DNA of 64,000 nucleotides, taken from positions 62,001 to 126,000 of the forward strand of contig JAYRJU010000009.1 in assembly GCA_041906145.1 (NCBI GenBank). Reading direction: 5' to 3'. Below, in pieces: positions 24,803-32,174 of the stretch (positions are counted from its first letter, which is position 1; every line of letters starts with the position of its first letter). The notes beneath the pieces were generated by a model. That model worked only from the letters and a program-made list of their open reading frames with translations. It was not told the DNA's origin and ran no database searches. Position numbers and translations under genes: made by a program. Source of the DNA: SHVO01 sp041906145. Lineage in GTDB: Bacteria > Pseudomonadota > Alphaproteobacteria > Rhodospirillales > Rhodospirillaceae.

Positions 24803-25111
24803 TTAGTGGCCTGCGGCTTCGTGTTCCTTGGCGACGATTTCGCCTTCCGAGAACAGATACTCCTTCAATTCCTTGTCGAAGTCCTTGCTGTTACGCCGGA
24901 TCCATTCGAGGGTCATGGCGGCGTGCTCGATTTCCTCGCGCATGTTGTGGAGCAGCACCGCCTTCAGGGCGGCGTCGTCGCAGTCGTCGGCTCGCTGCTG
25001 ATACCAATCCACCGCTTCCAACTCTTCCATCAGTGACGTGATGGCTTGGTGCATATGGATGGTTTCCTTGCGAAGCCGCTCACGCGGGGCATGGAGATGG
25101 TCGCTGGCCAT
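24803..25111 (-). CDS. EncFtn-type ferritin-like protein
   Basis: A 102-residue two-helix protein of the encapsulated-ferritin (EncFtn) family. It has the hallmarks MEELEAVDWYQQRADDC (Glu32, Trp36, Tyr37) and HNMREEIEHAAMTLEWIRR (Glu60/62, His63), which form the dimeric ferroxidase site. Known EncFtn proteins oxidise Fe(II) inside an encapsulin shell and carry a C-terminal targeting peptide. Here the protein ends soon after the fold, at EHEAAGH, with no such peptide, and no encapsulin gene is in the window. A near-consensus EcfG promoter lies upstream. Confidence 0.85.
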   Translation of the reverse strand: MASDHLHAPRERLRKETIHMHQAITSLMEELEAVDWYQQRADDCDDAALKAVLLHNMREEIEHAAMTLEWIRRNSKDFDKELKEYLFSEGEIVAKEHEAAGH

Positions 25112-25149
25112 TCTTCGAACCTTTCAAAAGAGGGGGGATTGCGTCCTTG

Positions 25150-25175
25150 AACGTGCATTCACGCTGATTTGTTCT
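25150..25175 (-). promoter_or_regulatory. possible EcfG-type promoter for the ferritin-like gene
   Basis: On the minus strand AGAAC (25175-25171), 17 bases, CGTT (25153-25150), 39 bases before the start. One change in the -35. Confidence 0.45.
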
Positions 25176-25315
25176 TGGTGCCCTCAAAAAACCGCCACTT
25201 TTCAGAGGCTTGATGGGGGATAATAGAGGCCTTGCCCGATCAGGGTATTCCGCGTTATTCGGCGGGCCAAGGCCGAGAAAACGGCTGCGGTTTGTTACAG
25301 GCAAAGGGAACGGAA

Positions 25316-25690
25316 ATGCGTAAGGCACTGATTTTGACGTCGATGCTGCTGACGCCGGTGGCGGCACAGGCTGCGGGGGATCCCGTCGCGGGTAAGAAGC
25401 AGTTCGCGCCGTGCGGCGCCTGCCACACTGTGGAGAAGGGCGGCCCGAACAAGATTGGTCCGAATCTGCACGGGCTCATCGGCAAGAAGTCGGGCACCAA
25501 TCATCCCGAGTACGCCTATTCCCCCGCCATGAAGAACGCCGGCATCACGTGGAGCGAAGAGGAACTGATGAAGTACCTCGTGAAGCCGCAGGAATATGTG
25601 AAGGGCACCAAGATGCCGTTCGTCGGCGTGCCGAATCCGGAAGTGCGCGCCAACATCGTCGCCTACGTGCTCGAAGCGACGAAAGACTAG
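25316..25690 (+). CDS. class I cytochrome c (c2 type)
   Basis: A 124-residue periplasmic electron carrier. The signal peptide ends at AQA about residue 19. The haem site CGACH follows, then GPNLHGLIGKKSGTN, YSPAMKNAGITW and the axial Met in VKGTKMPFVGV. This is the layout of mitochondrial-like cytochrome c/c2, which links the bc1 complex to oxidases. AAAGGGAACGGAA lies before the ATG at 25316; a longer reading from 25232 is unlikely. It is single and followed by a terminator. Confidence 0.93.
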   Translation: MRKALILTSMLLTPVAAQAAGDPVAGKKQFAPCGACHTVEKGGPNKIGPNLHGLIGKKSGTNHPEYAYSPAMKNAGITWSEEELMKYLVKPQEYVKGTKMPFVGVPNPEVRANIVAYVLEATKD

Positions 25691-25718
25691 CGATTCATCC
25701 ACGCAAGACGCGGACGCG

Positions 25719-25752
25719 AAAGGGCTCCGGACTTAGGTTCGGGGCCCTTTTT
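25719..25752 (+). terminator. terminator after cytochrome c
   Basis: An 11-bp stem with G-U pairs (GGGCTCCGGAC/GTTCGGGGCCC) and a 4-base loop, preceded by AAA and followed by TTTTT. Confidence 0.75.
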
Positions 25753-25797
25753 GATTCGGTGCGTTGACTCGTATTATATTTCGAATATTCTAGAAAT

Positions 25798-26151
25798 ATG
25801 GAACCGGTGATCGCGGCCGCGGCCCTGTCCGCGTTAGCCCATGAAGGGCGCTTAGAAATATTCCGCCTGCTGGTTCAAGCGGGTCCGAAAGGATTGGTTG
25901 TCGGCGAGCTCGCCGCCAAGCTGGAAATGCCGGGCGCGACGCTTTCGTTTCACCTCAGCCAATTGAAGCACGCGGGCCTTATTCAGGCACGCCGCGACGG
26001 GCGGCGGTTGATTCAGACGGCGGATTTTGTGCGCATGAACGGCCTTGTCGCCTATCTCACGGAAAATTGCTGCGGTGGTGCGCCCTGCACGCCGGTCTGC
26101 GAGCCGAAGAGGGCGTCCCTCAAACAAAAGAAAATCAAAAAGAATGCGTAA
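25798..26151 (+). CDS. arsR: ArsR-family metalloregulator
   Basis: A 117-residue ArsR/SmtB winged-helix repressor. The core has LSALAHEGRLEIFRLLVQAG, the recognition helix GATLSFHLSQLKHAGLIQARRDGRR and a C-terminal helix. A Cys cluster (ENCCGGAPC) near the C-terminus resembles arsenite-binding Cys sets of rhizobial-type ArsR proteins; the classical CVC in the recognition helix is absent. It starts an arsR-arsC-aquaporin locus and overlaps arsC by eight bases, so translation is probably coupled. It likely represses its own operon through the AT-rich region at about 25,768-25,796. Confidence 0.88.
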   Translation: MEPVIAAAALSALAHEGRLEIFRLLVQAGPKGLVVGELAAKLEMPGATLSFHLSQLKHAGLIQARRDGRRLIQTADFVRMNGLVAYLTENCCGGAPCTPVCEPKRASLKQKKIKKNA

Positions 26152-26634
26152 CGTCCTTTTTCTGTGCACAGGCAATTCGGCGCGCAGCATCCTGGCCGAA
26201 GGACTTTTGAATCATTGGGGCAAAGGTCAATTCCGAGCCTACAGCGCCGGCAGCTTCCCCAAGGGCGAGGTGCACTCGCTGGCGATTGAGACGCCGCGGC
26301 GCATGCCTTTGCCCACCGACGGACTGCGCAGCAAAAGTTGGAATGAATTTGCCGGCCCCGGCGCGCCGCACATGGATTACATTCTCACGGTTTGTGATCA
26401 GGCCGCCGGGGAGGTTTGTCCGATTTGGCCGGGCATCCCGTGAGCGCACACTGGGGGCAGCCCGATCCCGCGGCGGCAACAGGCACGCATGAAGAGCGGC
26501 TGGCGGTATTCCTGGAGGCCTTTCGTATCCTGCAGGTGCGCGTGCAATTCTTCCTGACATTCCGTTTCAAGGAGCTGAAGAGTGCCGACATCCAGACAAG
26601 GCTTTCGGACGCAGGAACGCTGGTCCCGGAGTAG
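26144..26634 (+). pseudogene. arsC: arsenate reductase (LMW-phosphatase type) with a frameshift
   Basis: The thioredoxin-coupled arsenate reductase fold starts with the active-site loop LFLCTGNSARS and continues with GLRSKSWNEF and the CDQAAGEVCP segment. At about 26,433 the reading frame runs to a stop after WPGIP. One base out of step the family sequence resumes with HPVSAHWGQPDPAAATG and continues to 26,634. Adding one C (GGGCAT to GGGCCAT) gives WPGHPVSAHWG, the normal arsC sequence, and a 163-residue protein. The second domain half is otherwise intact. Error or genuine mutation cannot be told apart here. Confidence 0.85.
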
Positions 26635-26639
26635 GGCCG

Positions 26640-27379
26640 GTGAGTGAGCCCGTTCAACCGGCGTTTGCTCAGGCCGCTGTGAGTGAATTCGTCGCACCGC
26701 TTTCCTGTTCATCACCGTGGTCGGTTCCGGCATAGCCGCCGAAGGCTTGAGCGGCGGGAACGCCGGCCTTGCGCTCCTGGCCAACGCACTTGCGACGAGT
26801 GGAGCGCTTTACATGCTCATCTTGTCGTTCGGCAATGTGTCGGGCGCGCATATGAATCCCATCGTGACGCTCGCGGCGGTCTTTCTGAACGGCTTTCCCA
26901 AATCGCGAGCACCGATCTACATCGTGATGCAGGTTGCCGGAGCCATCTCCGGCGTTTGCCTCGCTCATGTGATGTTCGACCTTCCGCTTCTGCAAGCCAG
27001 CGGTCATGTGCGTTTTGGGCCGGGCGTCTGGGCCGGGGAGATTATCGCCACGTTTGGTTTGCTCATCGCTATCGCCCGCTGCTCCCCCTACGGCACGCAG
27101 ACCGTCGGGGCCATCGTCGCGGCCTATATTGGCGGTGCTTACTGGTTTACCTCATCGACCTCGTTCGCCAATCCGGCCGTCACCATCGCACGGTCCTTTA
27201 CGGATACCTTCGCCGGTATTCGCGGCGCGGATACACCGGGCTTTATCGCGGCACAAGTCATCGCATTGGCGTTGGGCGTTGCGTTCCTGAAATGGATGCG
27301 GGGCCCGTTACCGCCTAACAAGCCATCGCACGCTTGCACGACAATAAAAAGCCTACTCGTACCGCTGGGGCTTTTTTGA
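26640..27379 (+). pseudogene. aquaporin (AqpS-like) with an N-terminal frameshift
   Basis: A MIP-family channel. It starts with GTG 26640 (VSEPVQPAFAQAAVSEFV), shifts frame at about 26,692, then continues FLFITVVGSGIAAEGL. Both pore motifs are near-canonical: GAHMNPIVTLA for the first NPA and FANPAVTIARS for the second. Adding one G (GTCGCACC to GTCGGCACC) joins the parts as EFVGTAFLF. In Sinorhizobium the aquaporin AqpS in an ars operon lets arsenite leave the cell after reduction; the order arsR-arsC-aquaporin suggests the same. The 3' end reads through a terminator hairpin, which hints at a further late frame change. Confidence 0.8.
27346..27377 (+). terminator. terminator at the end of the ars locus
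   Basis: AAAAAGCC and GGGGCTTTTTT flank a 13-base loop. It lies inside the last codons of the aquaporin reading frame. Confidence 0.65.
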
Positions 27380-27424
27380 TTCTGGAGGAAAGCTGCTATC
27401 CTGGCGCTCGGAAATAGGAGTGTC

Positions 27425-27937
27425 ATGAAGAAGGTCTATCTTGCCGCCGCTGCGGCTCTTGTGCTGCTGGTCGGCGGCTACATCGCGGCCGGGCCATATC
27501 TCGCGCTCAATGGAATCCGCGACGGGATCGTCGCGGAAGACGAGGCGGCGCTGGCCGCTCACATCGACTTCCCCGTCCTGCGCGAGAGCATGAAAGAGCA
27601 GATTGCCGCCGCTATGACCGCCCGGATGGAGGAAAGATCCGGAGGTGACCCGGAGATGATCGCCATGGGCAAATTGTTCGCAAGCAAGATGGTCGAGGTG
27701 ATGGTCGATAAAATCGCCACCCCCGCGGGCCTTGCGATGATGACCTCGACGAAGGGCGCGGAGGAGAGGTTGAACAAGGACAATGTGCTTACCGGCCTGG
27801 GCGTCTCCTACGAGGCGTGGAACCGCGTGGTGGTTACGCAGGCGCATAAACCCGACGCCACTTTGGTACTCAGCCGCGAAGGTTTGAGTTGGCGTTGGAC
27901 AGGCGTCCGGCTGCAGCCGAAAGACGCGGCGCAGTAG
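27425..27937 (+). CDS. DUF2939 domain protein
   Basis: A 170-residue exported or membrane-anchored protein with one N-terminal hydrophobic helix. The conserved DUF2939 start follows: GPYLALNGIRDGIVAEDEAALAAHIDFPVLRESMKEQI. The remainder is helical with a C-terminal strand pair (ATLVLSREGLSWRWTGVRL). Function unknown. It stands alone after the ars locus, with GGAG before the ATG, and ends at a strong bidirectional terminator shared with pckG. Confidence 0.82.
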   Translation: MKKVYLAAAAALVLLVGGYIAAGPYLALNGIRDGIVAEDEAALAAHIDFPVLRESMKEQIAAAMTARMEERSGGDPEMIAMGKLFASKMVEVMVDKIATPAGLAMMTSTKGAEERLNKDNVLTGLGVSYEAWNRVVVTQAHKPDATLVLSREGLSWRWTGVRLQPKDAAQ

Positions 27938-27949
27938 CCGCAGGCATAG

Positions 27950-27982
27950 AAAAAGGCCCGGAGTTTTTCTCCGGGCCTTTTT
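27950..27982. terminator. bidirectional terminator between DUF2939 and pckG
   Basis: A perfect 14-bp stem AAAAAGGCCCGGAG/CTCCGGGCCTTTTT with a 5-base loop. It serves both convergent genes. Confidence 0.92.
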
Positions 27983-28002
27983 GTTTCTCGTCTTTGAAGC
28001 GC

Positions 28003-29826
28003 TTACGCGGCGTTCCAGATCTCGGCGGCGCTTTCGACGCGCTTGCGCACTTCGCTCTGCTGCTTGATGAGCACGGCGGGCGTACGCGGGCCGAAGCGGT
28101 CGAACAGGCTCTTCTGATCGTCGATCTCACGCAACGCGGCCGTACGGTCGATCTGCATAAGGCTCTTGAACTTCGATTGATCGAAGGCGAGACCTTCCCA
28201 CTTCAGGTCCTGATAGCGCGGCATGAAGCCGAACGGGCTTTCCACCGCTTCGCCGCGGCCATGGACGCGGTCCACGATCCAGGCGAGGGCGCGCATGTTC
28301 TGGCCGTAGCCGGGCCACATGAATTTGCCGTGTTCGTCCTTGCGGAACCAGTTCACGCGGAAGATCGCGGGCGGGTTCGTCAACTTCTCGCCAATCGAGA
28401 GCCAGTGCGAGAAATAGTCGGCCATGTTGTAGCCGCAGAATGGCAGCATCGCCATCGGATCGCGGCGAACGGCGGCTTGGTTCTCGGCGGCGGCGGTGGC
28501 TTCGGAGCCCATCGTGGCGGCGAGATAAACGCCGTGATTCCAATCGAAGGACTGGAACACCAGCGGGAAGGTGTGGCTCATGCGGCCGCCGAAGACGAAC
28601 GCACCGATGGGCACGCCCTTCGGGTCATCCCATGACGGATCAAGGATCGGGCACAGCGTGGCCGGCGCGGTGAAGCGCGCGTTCGGATGCGCGGCGGGAC
28701 GGCCGCAACCCGGCGTCCAATCCTTGCCCTGCCAGTCGATGAGGTGCGCGGGGGCTTCGTCGGTCATGCCTTCCCACCAAACATCGCCATCGTCGGTAAG
28801 CGCGACGTTCGTGAAGATGCAATTACGCTCGACGAGCTTCATCGCATTCGGGTTGGTTTTGACCGAGGTGCCGGGGGCCACACCAAAGTAACCCGCTTCC
28901 GGGTTGATGGCGCGCAGGGTGCCGTCGGCGGCCGGTTTGATCCAGGCGATGTCGTCGCCCACGGTCCAGGCCTTCCAGCCTTCGAAACCCTGGGGCGGAA
29001 TGATCATGGCGAGGTTGGTCTTGCCGCAGGCGGACGGGAAGGCCGCACCGACGTAGGTCTTTTCACCCTTCGGCGACTCAAGGCCGACGATGAGCATGTG
29101 CTCGGCGAGCCAGCCTTCTTCCTTGGCCATCACGGAGGCGATGCGGAGCGCGAAGCACTTCTTGCCGAGAAGGGCATTGCCGCCGTAGCCGGACCCGAAC
29201 GACCAGATCTCGTGGCTTTCCGGGAAATGCACGATGTACTTGTTGTCGTTGCACGGCCACGCGACGTCTTTCTGGCCGGGCTCGAGCGGGGCGCCGACGG
29301 AGTGGACGCACGGGACGAAGTCGCCGTTGCCGAGGACGTCGAGGACGCTCTTACCCATGCGGGTCATGATGCGCATGTTCACGACGGCATAAGCAGAGTC
29401 GGTGATCTGGATGCCGATGTGGGCGATATCCGAGCCGAGCGGGCCCATCGAGAAGGGGATCACGTACATTGTGCGGCCGCGCATACAGCCGGCGAAAAGC
29501 CCGTTGAGGGTTTCGCGCATCTCGGCCGGGTCGGCCCAGTTATTGGTCGGGCCGGTGTCTTCCTTGTCCTTCGTGCAGATGAAGGTGCGGTGTTCGACAC
29601 GCGCAACGTCGCCCGGGTGCGAGCGGCAGAGATATGAGTTTGGACGCTTCTGTTCGTCGAGACGGATGAATGTTCCGCCCTTGACCATCTGGTCGCACAG
29701 CGCGTCGTATTCTTCTTGCGAGCCGTCACACCAGTGAATGCGATCCGGCTTGCACAGGGTCGCCATCTTATTCACCAGCTCATTCAGTTTGGTGTTGCTG
29801 GTGGCCACACGTACGTCCTTATTCAC
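28003..29826 (-). CDS. pckG: phosphoenolpyruvate carboxykinase (GTP)
   Basis: A 607-residue GTP-dependent PEP carboxykinase, which turns oxaloacetate and GTP into PEP, CO2 and GDP at the start of gluconeogenesis. The kinase loop FPSACGKTN (residues about 263-271), the metal site GDDIAW (about 290-295), the mobile-lid region RCNWFRKDE-like RVNWFRKDEHG and the RTMYVIPFSMGP substrate segment are present. I chose GTG 29826, preceded by GAAGGGA; the upstream extension to 29919 is not conserved in the family. Many Alphaproteobacteria use the unrelated ATP enzyme instead. It is divergent from the AtzF-like amidase. Confidence 0.95.
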   Translation of the reverse strand: MNKDVRVATSNTKLNELVNKMATLCKPDRIHWCDGSQEEYDALCDQMVKGGTFIRLDEQKRPNSYLCRSHPGDVARVEHRTFICTKDKEDTGPTNNWADPAEMRETLNGLFAGCMRGRTMYVIPFSMGPLGSDIAHIGIQITDSAYAVVNMRIMTRMGKSVLDVLGNGDFVPCVHSVGAPLEPGQKDVAWPCNDNKYIVHFPESHEIWSFGSGYGGNALLGKKCFALRIASVMAKEEGWLAEHMLIVGLESPKGEKTYVGAAFPSACGKTNLAMIIPPQGFEGWKAWTVGDDIAWIKPAADGTLRAINPEAGYFGVAPGTSVKTNPNAMKLVERNCIFTNVALTDDGDVWWEGMTDEAPAHLIDWQGKDWTPGCGRPAAHPNARFTAPATLCPILDPSWDDPKGVPIGAFVFGGRMSHTFPLVFQSFDWNHGVYLAATMGSEATAAAENQAAVRRDPMAMLPFCGYNMADYFSHWLSIGEKLTNPPAIFRVNWFRKDEHGKFMWPGYGQNMRALAWIVDRVHGRGEAVESPFGFMPRYQDLKWEGLAFDQSKFKSLMQIDRTAALREIDDQKSLFDRFGPRTPAVLIKQQSEVRKRVESAAEIWNAA

Positions 29827-30093
29827 CGTAGTCCCTTCAAAAAACGTCGATGTTCTGGGCCGTTCTTTGCATCCGAGACCCTTAAGTGCAAGGGGGTGTT
29901 TCGGTAAAATCCAGTTCATCTGTGGATAAATTAAGCGACTTCGTAAGGTGAACTTACAAGTGCGCGGAATTGACGGGTAAAAACGGACTACTTACGCTGC
30001 CGACGTCCGCCAAGTGTGCACTGCACAAGCAAAATATCCCGACCGAGCATGGGCGGGAAATCGCTTACAAGGTCTTCGAGGGGTCGCCGTCCG

Positions 30094-31467
30094 ATGAAAA
30101 ACCTGCGTTTCACGCTTTCCGAGATTCGCGCCGCATATGCCGCCGGAGCGCGGGTTGCCGATGTGGTTCAGGAGGCGGTGCACCGTGCGGATCGCTACGT
30201 TCAGCAAAGCGGTGTGTGGATCACGCGCATTCCCGCGGACGCCTTGAACGCGCGCGTGAAGGCGTTGGAGTCTCTCGACGCGGCCGCGCGCGCGAAGATG
30301 CCTTTGTTCGGCATGCCCTGTGCCATCAAGGACAATATGGACCTTGCCGGCTATGAGACGACGGCCGCCTGTCCCGCCTATGCTTACAGCCCAAAGGAGT
30401 CCGCGTTCTCCGTGCGCCGCCTGGAGGCCGCGGGCGCGGTGATCATCGGCAAGACGAACATGGATCAATTCGCGACCGGCACGGCGGGTCTGCGTTCGCC
30501 CTACGGCACGCCGCGTTCGGTGTTCGGGCGCGACTATGTGGCCGGTGGATCGAGTTCGGGGTCGGCGGTTGTGGTGGGCGCGGGCATCGTGCCTTTCGCG
30601 CTGGGGAGCGACACGGCAGGTTCAGGGCGCATCCCGGCGGCCTTCAACAACATCGTCGGTCTGAAGCCGACGCGCGGCATTATCTCGGCATCCGGCGTGG
30701 TGCCGTGTAACCGCTCGATTGATTGCGTGGCCGTACTGGCCCACAGCGTCGAGGACAGCATGACCGTGCTCGATGCGCTGGCAGAGATGGATCCCGCTGA
30801 CATTTATTCGCGCGTGCGCGTTTCGATCCCGGCGCGCGCGCCGGGTGGATTCACCTTCGCGGTTCCCGCAGCGGCCGATCTCGAGTTCTTCGGCGATACC
30901 GAGAACGCACAGATGTTCGCCGGCGCGGTGGCGACCATGGAGCGTATCGGCGGGAAGAAGATCGAGGTGGATTTTGCGCCGTTCCGCGATGCCGGCAGCC
31001 TTCTGTATGGCGCCGGCTTCATCGCCGAGCGCGTCGTGGACCTCGGCGCTTTCATGGAAGCGCACGAAGGCGAGTGTCACCCCAACGTTGTGAAGTTGAT
31101 CCTGGGCAACAAGGACCGTAAGGCCACGGAAGTGTTCGCGGGGATGCACAAGCTCGAAGCCCTTAAGCGCCAGGCGGCCGATATTTTCGCCGGCGCGGAT
31201 TTCCTCCTGGTGCCGACATCGCCCCTCCAATCGACCGCCGCCGAAGTGGAAGCCGACCCCATAGCGCTGCCGTGGAAGTTCAGCTTCTACACCGGGTTCG
31301 GGAACATCCTCGATCTCGCGGCCTTCGCTGTGCCGGCGGGGATCAACAATCGCGGCCTTCCGTTCGGCATTCAGTTGGTGGGTCCGATGTTCTCCGAAGC
31401 CCGCATGGCGCCCGTGGCGAGCGCTTTCATGAAGGCGGCGGGTGTGGTGACTGGGGCGCCTGCGTAG
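30094..31467 (+). CDS. AtzF-like amidase (allophanate hydrolase amidase domain)
   Basis: A 457-residue cytoplasmic amidase-signature enzyme. The triad is Lys79 (AIKDN), Ser153 (GGSSSGS) and Ser177 (GSDTAGSGRIPA). The DTAGSGR(I/V)PAAFN motif is typical of allophanate hydrolases such as AtzF. It lacks the C-terminal domain of about 130 residues that full AtzF and urea amidolyase carry, and no urea carboxylase gene is nearby. It may act on another small amide. GAGGGG lies before the ATG at 30094. It is not close in sequence to the four exported amidases at 3-9 kb. Confidence 0.82.
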   Translation: MKNLRFTLSEIRAAYAAGARVADVVQEAVHRADRYVQQSGVWITRIPADALNARVKALESLDAAARAKMPLFGMPCAIKDNMDLAGYETTAACPAYAYSPKESAFSVRRLEAAGAVIIGKTNMDQFATGTAGLRSPYGTPRSVFGRDYVAGGSSSGSAVVVGAGIVPFALGSDTAGSGRIPAAFNNIVGLKPTRGIISASGVVPCNRSIDCVAVLAHSVEDSMTVLDALAEMDPADIYSRVRVSIPARAPGGFTFAVPAAADLEFFGDTENAQMFAGAVATMERIGGKKIEVDFAPFRDAGSLLYGAGFIAERVVDLGAFMEAHEGECHPNVVKLILGNKDRKATEVFAGMHKLEALKRQAADIFAGADFLLVPTSPLQSTAAEVEADPIALPWKFSFYTGFGNILDLAAFAVPAGINNRGLPFGIQLVGPMFSEARMAPVASAFMKAAGVVTGAPA

Positions 31468-31478
31468 CTATTTCCTTG

Positions 31479-31509
31479 GTCATCCTTGACGCGAAGCGTC
31501 GAGGATGAC
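31479..31509. repeat. short palindromic intergenic repeat
   Basis: GTCATCCT-t-GACGC-gaa-GCGTC-g-AGGATGAC, a 31-base hairpin element just after the amidase. Its GTCATCC ends recur in the longer element at 41948-42086. Confidence 0.6.
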
Positions 31510-31533
31510 GATAAGCTGAGTCAGCTGCTGCGC

Positions 31534-31571
31534 AAAAAAAGCCGGCGCAGGGGGGAGGTCCCTGGCCGGCT
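31534..31571 (-). terminator. glnK terminator
   Basis: On the minus strand a nested stem (AGCCGGC/GCCGGCT outside, CAGGG/CCCTG inside) is followed by seven T. A second hairpin AGGTCC/GGACCT lies at about 31578-31597. Confidence 0.75.
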
Positions 31572-31627
31572 CTAGGTGAGGTCCCTGGGGGGACCTGCGA
31601 AAACTACGAAAGGGCAGTCGCGCCTAC

Positions 31628-31966
31628 TTAGATCGCGGCGGCGCCGCGTTCGCCCGTACGGATACGAACGACCTCGCTGATGGGCGAGACGAAGATCTTG
31701 CCGTCGCCGATCTTGCCGCTTTGCGCGGCCCCGCGGATCGCTTCGATGGCGGCCTCGACCTGCGGGTCATCCACCACAACGTCGATCTTCACCTTCGGCA
31801 CGAGATCAACCACGTACTCGGCGCCGCGATAAAGTTCGGTGTGGCCTTTCTGACGGCCAAAGCCCTTGACCTCGAGCACGGTCAAACCCTGTACGCCGAT
31901 GTCATTCAGAGCTTTCTTCACTTCATCCAGCTTGAAGGGCCGGATAATCGCTTCGATCTTTTTCAT
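31628..31966 (-). CDS. glnK: nitrogen regulatory protein P-II (GlnK)
   Basis: A full-length 112-residue PII signal protein. It reads 2-oxoglutarate and ATP/ADP and controls AmtB and nitrogen regulators. It has the start MKKIEAIIRPFKLDEVK, the T-loop with uridylylation site Tyr51 in RGAEYVVDLVPK, and the second signature SGKIGDGKIFVSPI. Pairing with amtB upstream on the same strand identifies it as the GlnK type that docks on AmtB when nitrogen is plentiful. Hairpins lie in the 208-base space between the genes. Confidence 0.95.
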   Translation of the reverse strand: MKKIEAIIRPFKLDEVKKALNDIGVQGLTVLEVKGFGRQKGHTELYRGAEYVVDLVPKVKIDVVVDDPQVEAAIEAIRGAAQSGKIGDGKIFVSPISEVVRIRTGERGAAAI

Positions 31967-31998
31967 ATTCTGGTCTCCTGTTCGGATGTACCGGTCAC

Positions 31999-32141
31999 CA
32001 CGGGAGTGATCCCGTGAATTGAAGTTTTCCTGCGTGGGGCTGATCCGGCGAGCACATGAAGCGCCGAAGGCCCAAGCTTACCATCCAGGGATCGAGGGGG
32101 GGAAGTTCGCCACACCGAAGTTGACTTCGTATGTGGCGAAC
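31999..32141 (-). other. paired hairpins between amtB and glnK
   Basis: Two inverted repeats: CACGGG/CCCGTG near 31999-32016, and a strong nested stem GTTCGCCACA/TGTGGCGAAC with inner GAAGT/ACTTC at 32105-32141. Neither has a T tract. They may process or stabilise the mRNA. I found no sigma-54 motif here. Confidence 0.5.
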
Positions 32142-32174
32142 CTCTGTCGAGCGCGTCCCCGCTTCCCCTAGGGA

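Noticed and set aside
28687..29637. 316-codon plus-strand frame
   Set aside because: Antisense to pckG, whose motifs and length are canonical.
29943..29957. GTAAG/CTTAC inverted repeat in the pckG-amidase spacer
   Set aside because: Only five bases per arm; too short to call an operator.
31967..32174. A separate sigma-54 promoter for glnK
   Set aside because: No TGGCAC-N5-TTGC on the minus strand in the amtB-glnK gap.
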